Under the pieces are notes generated by a model. The model saw nothing but the letters and a program-made list of their open reading frames with translations, had not been told where the DNA came from and did no database searches. A stretch of 64,000 nt of DNA from the NCBI GenBank assembly GCA_023897205.1, contig JAHWDD010000007.1, positions 2,604,001-2,668,000 of the forward strand, read 5' to 3'. Position numbers and translations under genes: made by a program. Below are positions 21,616 through 32,506 of the stretch, in pieces (position 1 is the stretch's first letter; every line of letters starts with the position of its first letter). The DNA comes from Exophiala sp. HKRS030. Lineage: Eukaryota; Ascomycota; Eurotiomycetes; Chaetothyriales; Herpotrichiellaceae.

Positions 21616-23714
21616 TCATGGCCAAGCGTCAGGACCCAGTGATTGAGCGGCCTGAGCGGCAGCTCTTGCTATCATTGCCTCCACATCATCCATGCTCGGT
21701 TCAAACTGCTTCTCTGGTTTTGCCGCTGGTATTTCAAATTCCTCGGCTGTTGGTGATTGCTGTGCTGATGGGGAACCACTTGATCCCAAAGCAAGCAGGT
21801 CCTGATCTTCCACGTCATCTAAGCCCTGACCGTTCTCACGGTCATTTCCATCGTTCTGTAGGGGATGTCCTGGAGCACGAGTTCGGAGATCTCCAGTCAC
21901 GTATTTGAGATAGTAAGGCACTTCGATCCCGCTCTTAAGGAAGAATAATTTCAAATTGCGTGCTTTATCCTTCAGCTGCACTTGGTTTCGATCCTTCAGA
22001 GCTTCGCTAATGGTACCGCCCGGTCCATACATGGCCAAGATCTGACTCCAATGCGGCCCTTTGACACGGTCCAATCCCGTCATCAGCGCATTCTCTTCTT
22101 CGGTTGTCCAAGGCCGCCGTTGACTAGGCATCACGCCTTTCCGTGTAGGTAAGGCTTGCGCTTTAGTCGTCGCTACCAATCTTGCCCTTTCATACAGCAC
22201 AGAGGTTGGAGCTGTTTGCGATGCGTGAGGAATCTCACCAGCAATAGCCACATCGTCCACGGACGACTTGGCTCCTGCGACATCTGCAGCAGGTTCGTAG
22301 TGTTGGTATTCTGGGCTAGCTTTGGCCGGATTTGGTGGAACATGTAGGGGAGGTGGTGGTGTTGGGGTGACGGGTGGAATTGCTTCGGTGAAAGAGAAAC
22401 CCAGGGCATCTTGCATTGCAATCTCAGCAGCTCGGGCAGCCTGGGCGACAAAATCATCCTCAGGGCCTGCGAATGGAGTTGAGCTACTGGTGAGTGGACC
22501 TGATAAGAATGGATCATGCGATAGTGTTGGCAAGGGAGGAATGTGTGCTGGAAACTGACTTTCCATGTTCAATTGTGCGATTGATTGAGATGAATCAGAC
22601 GAGCCTGTAATCGCAGTGCTGTTGAGGCTGGCGGCATGTCCTTCAATATTCTTTGCCAAGTACGATGAGACTTCTCGACTAAAGTCTTCCCATTTGTACC
22701 TCAAGGGCAGTTGTTCTAGAGTATTATTCTTGACATGATTTTGGAGAATTTCGCGGCGGGATGCCAGTCTATTCAAGAAATCATGTTCACTCGACGCTAA
22801 AGTTGACGTTCCGGGCCTCCTGGAGAGTATGGCCTTGTCGATATCTGTCCCAAACAGATCACTCATAACAATCGAAGGTGGTGCAGCTCGGGTGCGCCAT
22901 GCAGTAATGAAGCCTTGAGTCTTCAGCTCTAGGTAAATTGATGCTTGCGCCTTCAGTAGTTTACCACCCTCTGGCACAAAAACAGAAAGAAAACTCCGAT
23001 CCATGTCTCGGAGACCAATCTGACCTGTGAACACACTCGATACGAAGATTGCTTGGTTCGCTCGTCGAATCACATCGACATGGCTGCTCTCATGTAAGGC
23101 CAAATCTCTTGCAGACAAAAAGTGTGCACCAGTATTATACAATCTTCGAGTGTATTCAAATTGTGATCTGAGGGCCGTATATTCTCTCGTCCGTGGAGAA
23201 TCGGGAGTGTTGGACAATCCCATGGCTTCGGCTGGGTGAGCTTGGCCAACAAGGACAGAATCTTCAAAGAGAGATTGTCTAGAGTAGTCAGATTTTCTAT
23301 TCGGGTACTCGTGCTTGGAGGCTGTGGTTGAGGGATAATTGTCGCAACATGATCTGCTTGCGGCGCACGACCAGAAGGTTGCGTCGAAATAGATTTTGTA
23401 GAGGTGACATCTTGACTCGCTGGGGCCGGAGACTGCTTGGGTGCAGGTGATGTGGCCGATGCTAAGAGTAGAACGGGGTCTGGATTCTTTAAGTCTTCAT
23501 CCGGGGACAAGCGTCTCCTCTTGGGACTTCGAGGGTTCTCGTCGGGGTTTGAATCGTGGGAGAGAGCCGATGGCATATTCGACATTTGGGCTGAATAAGT
23601 CAGTTCGACGTTACGGTTTGGATGGCATGATTGGTGTGACTCACCTTGTGGAGGATCGGCATCGCTCTCACCAGCGCCACCAGCACGTAGTGGATTTGAC
23701 GAAGTGGCCGACAT
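21616..23714 (-). CDS. tbf1: Tbf1/TRF-type telobox Myb protein (one apparent frame break)
   Basis: Exon 1 is 23645-23714. A 54-base intron (GTGAGT...TTCAG) follows, then exon 2 21616-23590. The middle region (about residues 150-370) looks like the TRF-homology dimerisation fold found in Tbf1 and TRF proteins. The C-terminal Myb (about 515-590) has RRPWTTEEENALMTGLDRVK and the telobox-type third helix VQLKDKARNLK, the family variant of VDLKDKWRN. Such proteins bind TTAGGG-like repeats at telomeres or in promoters. The two halves are in different frames, joined at about 23230-23236. One extra base in the CCC run (GGG, 23234-23236) gives KLTPAEAMGLSNTPDS and 681 residues with closed phase. The N-terminus is Ser/Pro-rich and carries a basic KRRR patch. 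Confidence 0.85.
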
Positions 23715-25304
23715 TGTCGCCGTTGATGAACTTTGGCTAGGAAGATGGAATTTATGAGCGTCCAGAAAAATCAAAGTCACGTGAAAGTCGGCCACGGTGA
23801 AACGTGGGGATCTTGGAGACAAAGCGGCGAGACCACGTGCCTAAAGCTGGTGGCCTGTGACTTTCTCAGGTCTTGCTAATGCGATCTGATACGTGGTCTG
23901 TTGGTCTCAGACTCTTTCCGCTCCTCTCGCTACCTATAGCATCCGTGCCTCCGCGGATTGTATCATTCTACCCAGATTCACTGTCGGCCTTACATCGCTA
24001 GCAAGAATACATTTCCTGATAACACATCATTAGTAGGTATGTACATACTTATCGTAGTGGCACTGTGCAAGCACGGAGTGGGGCAGCCTCGGCTCTTTCC
24101 GTTAGACCATCATGACCTCAGAGGTGACTTACACTGGATGGTCGACCTCATTCATCCACAACAATAGGTATAGATCATGATCGCTATACTGTAAGCTCAT
24201 AGCTTTCAAAAATTTGGTTCTCTGTATACTCCTCAACGACTTGTCATGTGAGGGCGAAGTGGTATGGGCACAGGGTCAACCGTAATACATTATTCTACAC
24301 TCAACCCCGGCACAAGCGGGGCACACCTCCAACCGCAAGTCTCCGGATACAACTCATCCTCAATTGGTCCCCAGCCTCCTCGATTTTCACCATGGATGTA
24401 CCAAGGCGCCAAAGTGATGCAATTATCTGGAAAAAAGGCCTAATTGTTCTTGGACGTGCGGAAGACTATTGAGCCAGCTCCCAACGCTGAGTAGCATTTG
24501 GTGGCTGAAGTATTATTGCCTTGAACCAGTATCACTTTCTGATGTCACGACATTTCTGTAATCAACTCTGCCGTGTCAAGCTCGTCTCATAGTTCAGCGG
24601 TCTTCGTGTGTGAAACCTGGAACGTTACTCGGGTCGGTATTGCCGATCAATCGATAATTATGTGTGAACTTCTCCCGCTCGGTGATATAGAGTAACGGGA
24701 CCTTGCATCGTTGTCTTCGGGGCTAGCGCCAACAACGGGACAACGATGTAATAATGGTCCAAGAGGAACTGCAAGCTAAAATGCTCGTCGCTACTTGTTG
24801 GACTGGCGTCGATTAGGAAGCTATGTGACTCTGCAAAACCAATAAGACGCTGCATCGAGATATGACGGCACATCAAGAAAGCAGCCCACCATATCGAAGC
24901 TGCAAGGCTTATTGATAGCTCTAGTGGGTCCACCTGTCACGTTTGACCAATAAGAAGACACGATATGCAATTCACCCCACCTAGCCTGACTTCATGCATG
25001 CCTGTTATCGAAGCTCCTCTTCCACTTATCCCTCCTTGAACCGCCTTTTACATGCTCATGATCATGGGACATCCATCTCAATGTGGTAAGCCTGATGCTC
25101 GGCTTTGCAATGAATTGAGAGAGCTTGCATGAGCTTGCTGAGCTCGTGCCTAAGAACTCATGCTATTCTTCCAGACTCATAATGTTCGCTTCATCCCCGC
25201 CTCTTCTCTATTTTCACGTTTCTTGTCTTCCTCTGCATGCAGGAAGATTGGTAAGGACAAGTTTGAGCTCCGAGTCTTCTCAACCGGTCTTTTGTATCAT
25301 TGAA
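23715..25304. promoter_or_regulatory. Divergent intergenic region, 1.6 kb
   Basis: This lies between the Myb gene and the phosphatase-like gene. CACGTG sites occur near 23777 (TCACGTGA, about 60 bases upstream of the Myb start) and 23833. A 91-codon minus-strand ORF at 24658-24933 has a non-domain hydrophobic composition and is not called. No RNA gene is recognised. Confidence 0.4.
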
Positions 25305-27070
25305 ATGGACAGAATGCTTCCAGTACGTGCTCTGACCGCATTTGCCCTTGCCTTCACGTCCCTGGTCACCGCCCAGTCCGGCCTCAAGCATGAAGTCCTC
25401 GGCACGTTTATCTATACGACGTATGGCGACCGAACACCTTTTGTGCTCGACTCCGCGGCTACATTAACACCACTCGGCGCCCAACAATTGTATGAGGCTG
25501 GAAGCAAGATCCGTGACCGCTACGTTACCCCGATAGAAGGCGACGGTGTCAAGACCACCATCCGCGGCATTTCACCGTTTCAACTCCAATACGAGCAGTT
25601 GACTGTCTTGTCTGACAACGAGCAATATATCACTGGTTCGGCGCAAGCGTTCTTACAGGGCTTGTATCCACCTCTCCAGACTTTCTCCAACTATACGTAC
25701 ATCCAAGGTCAAAGTACCATCGAAAATGGTACCAACTTGGTAGCGCCACTTAACGGCTATCAATATCCGACCATTTTGACGGTCACGAGTAACGATCTCA
25801 ATTCGATCTACCTAGACGGTAGCAACAATTGCCCAGCGTATAGGTCGTCTACCAATGATTACTATCGCTCTACTACCTTTAAAGCTCTTCGCAATCAGAC
25901 CCAGTCCTTTTACCAGAGCCTGCAGGAAGACTTCCTCAGAGGCGTATTTTCTAGTTCTGTCGGGTATCTGGACGCTTACTACATCTATGACTACCTGCGG
26001 TATGAGAGCATTCACAACACAACAGTTGCGCGTCTGCTGCAGCCAGACGATCTTGTAACGGCAAAGGTGCTTGCAGCTGATTGGATGTACGCCTTGAATG
26101 GTGACATTACTGTATCTGGAACCAGTGAAGGCGATCATATCCGCGCCATTGCTGGAAGGACATTGGCCACTCGCATCCTGCAGTCCTTGTACACCACGAT
26201 CAATACCCAAGGAAATTCAGCCAAGATGACTCTGCTGTTTGGCAGCTTTGAACCAATGATCGCATTTGCCTCCCTGGCAGGACTCTCTTCGCCCCAAAAT
26301 GCTGCTTTCTACAATATCCCGAACCGGGTTCGAGCTTCATTTTCGAATTGTACTCGATGCAAGCTCAGAACGACACGACCTACCCTGACAGTGACGAGAT
26401 ATTTGTTAGATTCTTCTATCAGAACGGCACAGGCTCCGACTCGGAGCTCGTCGAGTATCCGCTGTTCGGCATGAGTCCAAGTCAGACATTAATTCCAATG
26501 GCAGATTTCGTCACTGGCATGCAGAGATTCATGATGCTCAATGTGGAGCAATGGTGTACGACTTGCAACTCGTACTCTGTCTTCTGCCCTGCCTTTGTCG
26601 ACCGAAACGGAAATCTAGACCCAACCACAACGACGCCAGCTTCGAGCAGCAGCGGCAGACTCTCGCCCGCCGTCGCCGGTGTCATTGGAGCTGTGGTCAC
26701 GCTTGTGATTGCAGGATTGATCTTTGGTGCTTTGGCATTCTTTGCAGGATTCAGGCTTCGACGAGTACAGAATAATCGTAGATCGGATCTTGGGGGTTTC
26801 AAGGGCTCAGAGAGACTGGCGAGTGACCAAGATTTGACTGTCCCCAAAGGTGGAGCGGGAGCAACTGTGATATCAAGCCCTGATCCGGCTCAGATACGCG
26901 GTCATGAGCGTGTGGGGAGCTGGGAGTTACGTGAGCAAGCAAAGGCCGAAGAGGCTCAAGGCAGGATCATCAGCCCAGGCATGACACAACCAAGGCGTCC
27001 GAGCTATGAAGAGGATGATATGCCTATAAATCCCTTCACTTCTCCCGTCGATCCTCGGAGCCACGTCTGA
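25305..27070 (+). CDS. Histidine-acid-phosphatase-like membrane glycoprotein, probably inactive; one frame break
   Basis: Single exon; 588 residues after one base is added in the GGG run 26326-26328, giving NIPNRGSSFIFELYSM. Residues 1-23 are a signal peptide ending VTAQ. The ectodomain has many N-glycosylation sites (NYT, NGT, NQT, NTT). It follows the branch-2 phosphoglycerate-mutase fold with LTPLGAQQLYEAGSKIRDRY and the partner region FELYSM. The phosphatase motif RHGDRTP reads TYGDRTP (39-45), so the nucleophilic His and its Arg are missing, and no HD proton donor is seen (LFGSFEPM instead). A transmembrane helix (about 453-485) and a cytosolic tail follow, with a Cys-rich WCTTCNSYSVFC before the helix. 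I infer a surface pseudo-enzyme or binding protein. The substitutions cannot be explained by one base error. Confidence 0.8.
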
Positions 27071-27752
27071 CGACTTATGACTTGGAATTGAATTTGGAGT
27101 TTTGGGCGACTGGCGCACAATATACGATGGTTGCTAGTGGCATTCTGCAGGAGAAGTTGATCGGGTTGTTTTTTCAGCTGCCGATACCCACAGACAGTGA
27201 AGTGAATGATAATTGACGATAGGACAATAGAAGACCGCCTTGAAAAACAACCACGCTACAGAGATCTTTCTCGCGATTCTGCCTGTCCCTTCTCGACAGG
27301 ATATTCACCTCCCGTCACCACCCAACCGCCCCGAACCACTTCATTCCTCCCTGCCCTCCCTTCTGTGTTCTTCTCCACTGTCGTCTTCCACTGTCTTGTT
27401 TTCGCACTGTCCGAGCGCACTTTCCAAGTTCGATTTGTTTTCAACCATCGCTCCTGCAGAATCTTCGCATCTCTTGTTGACGCCTTCCTCTCTAGGAAAT
27501 CATCGAAAGGTACCTGTCGTTGCTCTTGCCCAATTTGATGTCATTGCGTTGTCAAGTCTTTCCCACTCTTCGCACATCTTTGCCTCATCCCGACCACTGA
27601 ATCTCAAGACCTGCCCCTCCTCCTCCATCGCAGGCATCGTGCAAAGCTCGCATCTTTGCCTCTCGTCCACGGCCTTGAGCTCTTTTTTGGTTCTTTCTTT
27701 GGCTACAAGTCTCCGTCCTCAATTAATCTCGCATCTCAAACTCACCATCAAT
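27071..27752. other. Intergenic region with long C/T-rich leader
   Basis: About 27280-27740 is strongly pyrimidine-rich on the plus strand, typical of fungal promoters and 5' leaders of highly transcribed or long-leader genes. The open frame 27240-27917 is a product of that composition plus exon 1 of the next gene. Confidence 0.5.
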
Positions 27753-30430
27753 ATGACTAATGAAAACAGAGATAGTTCATCTCGAAAAAAGCGCAGATAC
27801 AGTGTGACACGACTTCTTGAGCTCGCTCCTAGAGCCGTCACTGCAACTTTTGATCTGTCAAAATTCACATATGACGCTGCCAGAGGTACGCCGATCTTCT
27901 CCAAGACGATAGAGTAATACTGACCTGGGGAAGCCGGCGTCGTCCCCCCATTAGGCTCCTGCGTCATGTCTGGACGTCGAGCCATGAGTGACCAACCTCG
28001 CAACTGGTCCCAGCAATCCAGCAGCTCTCCAGAAGAATGCGTCGCTTACCCGGGAAATCTCGTAACAATGCCTAGAAGACAGCCATACAACGCACCTTCC
28101 GATGACCTTGCTCAGAAGAAACAAGGCTTCGTCAAATTTCTTCAAAAGCACTCCTCGCCCACGCATCAGCGTGTCACTACTGGTGGCCGCATTGTCCCCA
28201 TGGAGCAGCCGCACCGTCCCCCCATCTTCTCCTTGCCTCCAGGCGATACCAGCCCAATCTCTTTCACGGAAAGCAAGACAAATGATGGTGTATCTATGTT
28301 TGGTCGAAGGGGCTTGGAAGAACAAGGTCCAACCGAATCACAAGCCAATCCTACAACACAAAGTCATGTTCCACCCACACATGTCGAGTCCCTCGACAAG
28401 ATCGGCCTCGGACTTGGCGCTGGACTTGATCTTCGATTCTTGCCACCACCAGAGTCTCTGTCCACAACGACTGTCTCTTCTCAACCGGAAAGCTATGCCC
28501 TGCTGCCACATCATTCCATCTATCCGTTGCCTTCATTTGATCCATATGGATTGCCCAGTCCGCCACTGTATCCAGCCAGCGCAGTTTCGTTCACTCCGGC
28601 TATTGGAGGATTCGGCGGACCTTTTAACCTTCCAGGCTATTCTGGTCCACCTGTGCCCTATGGAGAGATGTATAGCCTCACTGGCTCACAGCAGATAGCC
28701 GATAACCAGCTCTACTGCCAGAATATGCTGATGAATGTCATGACCCGTTTTGACGACCTTGACAAGCAGCTCAAGTCACTTGATCGTCACCGTGCGATGT
28801 CCGGACCAGACCCTGCTATTACGGAACAGCGCATGATGGTCGCTCAGCAACGAGCAGAGGCAAAGCTAGCCGTCAGTTATTGGCAGCAGACTGTTGCTAA
28901 GACGCTTGTGGTTTCTTCAGGAAGTTCTGCTATACCCCAGACCAGAGGTTTAAACGTGCAAGCACCGACCTATGTCCCTCTTGCATCCCCTGCCACTTCT
29001 GTCATGCCATTGTCGGCTTCGACCAGCAATGGCTCAAAGTCCGAAAGCCTTCAGAGTGCGGTCACGGTCCACAAAGCGGCACCCAAGCGCATTCCGATCG
29101 TGCCTCCTCCTGATTCGTCCCGAAGCCATGAAAAGGTTAACCAAGGGATCCAAGTCAACATCCAAAACGAAGAGGACCAGCAGCCTCAAGTTGATGAATG
29201 GGGTGCTCGTATTGGTCGTCCACCGCCACACATTGAGCGTGAACAAAGCGAAATATTGGAGGCCATGATCCGCGAGGCCAAAAAGTCTCCAGAAGAGCGA
29301 TACCAGCCTCAAGGCTCTATTGTCAGCCAGAACCATTCAACTACCTCGAGCTTTGGCCGCAAGTCAATTGAAGATTTCCCTCCACTCATCAGTGAGGATG
29401 ATACAGATAGAGCTGAATCGCTACCATCAAATCCAGGCCGTGCTCCTGCGACTGTTGAAGCATATTACGAGACACAGCTCGATGCTATGCGACTTCCACA
29501 AGGCATTATTGCTGATGTCAAACTTCCAGACGGTACTTTGACAGAAGTCCCAGGTCGAGGCTTACAACGTCCACCATCTTTTGAGATGGACGAGTTTGAG
29601 CACCGCTACTGGACGTCTCGGCCAGTTTTGACACCAGAAATGATGGGTAAATTCGTCAATATTCGTCGGACGACCGACACACAGGTCTCAGACTTGACAT
29701 CCAGTGCGGTCGCTCTTAATGACCTAAGTTTTGACAGGCAAGTATTATACTAGCTCGTTCCGTGCGTCAACGCTAATGTGGGAACGGCCTTTTAGTACCA
29801 GACAGATCAAAGAGAACATGACGGGTAATATTTCACCGCATAGTTCACATTCTTCTCGCCGGCATGAAGGTGGCTTTATACAGAGACAGAAACGAGATTT
29901 GAGGTTGGTCAAGATCTATGTTTCAAAAGCACAGATGTCTGACTGAAATTAGTCGCGAAAACTCGAGTTGCGATGTCTACAAGCCTTCGACCACGTCTCC
30001 TCTCATCTCGGATTCAGGGTCTTTGGCACGAAAGCAAATAAGGTCGCCCAACTCTCAGAAATGGATGTCAGAACAGGCGGGTGGCACATGGCGGCCGGAT
30101 AACCAATTACAGCAAGGACAAGAGCCAGGTTTTGATTCACAACACGTGAACAAAGGATATTCGTCAGTGGCGATTCAAAATGTACATGCTTTGGGTAGAC
30201 TGCCTCACATGCTAGATGGTACAACGGATGGGCAACAACGGTCTGCTAAGACGCTTCTTGCAGCAGCGACCAAGGTTCGAAGTCCAATGCTGGTTCATCG
30301 ACCAAGTCCAACTAGTGGTGCATGGTATGGGCCTCATTCACGGGAGGTTCACAGCAACAGCAGCGGCATCGGTAACGTGGTGAATGGTGATAATCGGTCC
30401 CGTACTGGGATGCACAAGAGTCAGTCATAG
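27753..30430 (+). CDS. Large disordered fungal protein with an eIF4E-binding-like motif
   Basis: I join four exons: 27753-27885, 27955-29737, 29796-29903 and 29953-30430, giving 833 residues with closing phases. The second intron uses a GC donor (GCAAGT...TTTTAG, with a CTAAT branch site). The third donor (GTTGGT) is weak, so the last junction is less sure. Residues 16-22 read YSVTRLL, which fits YxxxxL-hydrophobic, the eIF4E-binding consensus, after a basic SRKKRR stretch. The rest is Pro/Ser/Gln-rich, with one likely coiled-coil (about residues 290-370, NQLYCQNMLMNVMTRFDDLD onward). No known domain is visible. A 4E-T/Cup-like translational repressor is a hypothesis based on the motif and architecture only. 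Confidence 0.7.
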
Positions 30431-32506
30431 AGGAAATCCGCACATGGGTCGGTAAGTATTGCTGGTATTGGAAGGGCAAAGCAGCATGTTCACAAGCGGA
30501 CATGTCTTTCACGAATGTATGATACCCAAGGCATGAATTGGTTGGGTCAACTTGGAGACATGATTGGCACTATTGGCATGGTTGGCATGGTTGGCTGTAC
30601 GGACAGTTCAGAATATTGCAAGACAACAAGAATGTTGTGAGGAGAAGCAACAAGATCAAGAATACGCCCTTGGTTTGTGTCGAAAGGACTGTGGTGGGTG
30701 TTGCAGTACTCGGTACAGAGGTATGAAGAGGCATTTACGATGTATGCAGTTGAACAACGTGCAGAGTTCCAATTCCCAGGCGAGAATAGTGTATTCGAAT
30801 ACAGAAGTAGTGACAAATCGACATGCCTAAGAGACCAAGACTCAAGAAACAACTTGAGCTACTGGCTCAAATTTGATAGATGCCACAGTTGGTGCCATGG
30901 CCACGATGGCTCATAAGTGAAGGATGACAGTTGAATGAAGGTTGGCATAAGAGTGGGGGCAGACGTGGCAGACGTGGCACGCGTGGGCAATAATACGCCG
31001 ACCATTAGGAATATGAGGGGCAATTGGCCGTTGTCCGGAGGGGAGTCCATATGTACTCCGTACATGCTGAGAAATCAACCGGGAGTACCAGGCACGCACC
31101 ACGTCGAGGCACTGCAAGGGACATTGAGATTCGTTGTTTGTGATCAGCCTCTGACGTGATGAGCCGGGGGAGATCATTAGACTTGATTTGGGCTTTAGGA
31201 ACGGGTAATGGTTTGGATTTGCTTTTGCAACCTGGAACTCTGGTTCTGGCGTCGTCGATATGAGTTGTGTCCAACTGACTACTCCGTAGCCACAATGTAC
31301 TCCGCACATACCTAATAGTTGCAGTAACTACCTAGGTAAAGCAGGCCTCGGGTACAGTAGACAGAAGATCCTTTGGCGGGGCAAAAAAGGACTTGGGGGA
31401 GAGATCAGTCATGGCATAAATGGAAGAAGAAGAACACCACCACCTTGGTTAGGCCTAATGATGTACGCTTCTCCTAGACCATTAGGCGGTCTTTGGAGCC
31501 GGAGAGCCTAAGCAACAGGGGATGTTTTCGCCCCAATGCTTGCGCCCAGTATTTATTAGAAAGCAACATTGAGATTTGCCATGGAAGAGGTACAGGGACT
31601 GGGTGGCCAAGGTACTGATATTCAAATACCTGCCAGGTGGTCGGTGGTCGGGAGTTGCCTCTTCTCCCTAACTACCTAGTACCTAACTACAGGTACCTAA
31701 CTAACAAGCCCAATCTACCTCTTAAGGCCCGGGGTGCAGAGGCAGGCCAAGGGGCCACGGACTTGACCGAGTTGAGTGAAGAGTTGCGAGCCAGTTAAAG
31801 TGTGCGGGCAAAGACAGTCTGCTCCGGGGGCTATGGTCAATGGCTAAGGGCAAGAGTGTCTACTCCTTACGCAGTTAACCAACTTAGTTAAATAACCAAC
31901 TAGTTAGTGCTACCTAGGTGTTATTAGGTAGGGAGCACCTAGAGCAATTACTAGGTAGTGTTACTCCGTAGTAACTGTTAGTAAACTCACAGGCCACGGG
32001 AATTGAAAGCGCTCACCTCGCCCTCGCAATATACGGAACAACTACTACCTCCCTGGTCAGTTGGTTAACTAACTAGTTAGTACTCCGTACTCTGCAATTG
32101 AGCCCTCCGTCCGCACCGCACCGCACCTTCTTGTCAAAACCAGATTGCGGCACCTCTCTTTCTTCCACATCGCAACATTGTCCAACACCATCTTTTGCAT
32201 ATCTACCATATCCAACAAATCTTTCCATCGACCTCTTCTGCCCTTCTTTTCCTCTGGCAGGAAAACCCTCTTTTGCTTTGAAATCCATCTTGATATGGCG
32301 CTCCACCGATAGCCGTGTCCCCAATCCAACGACTACCCTTCCCTTCTCCGATCCCATCCCATACCTACGCCATCCCTTCCTCAGCGGCCTTGTCTCCAGA
32401 CAGGTGGCTTATGCTTCTGCTCCGTCACCGAGAGACAAACAGAGCAAACCCAGTACCATCTTCTTGTTCGATCCTGCGGACCCATTAGCTTGGCTTCCAC
32501 AGCATC
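30431..32506. other. Intergenic region rich in TACTCCGTA and CTAG palindromes
   Basis: No gene is seen. It holds four of the nine TACTCCGTA words (31054, 31280, 31962 and 32081). From about 31.3 to 32.1 kb there is a dense set of CCTAGGTA, TAACTAGTTAG and TTAGGTAG-type palindromes. The last 400 bases are C/T-rich and serve as leader for the kinase gene. The open frame 32098-32526 is not in frame with it. Confidence 0.5.

Noticed and set aside
24658..24933. 91-codon minus-strand hydrophobic ORF
   Set aside because: No motif, no supporting splice structure, and hydrophobicity alone is weak evidence.
27240..27752. Long C/T-rich open frame before the eIF4E-binding candidate
   Set aside because: Composition-driven; the basic motif-containing exon starts at the ATG 27753 and the upstream sequence resembles a pyrimidine-rich leader.
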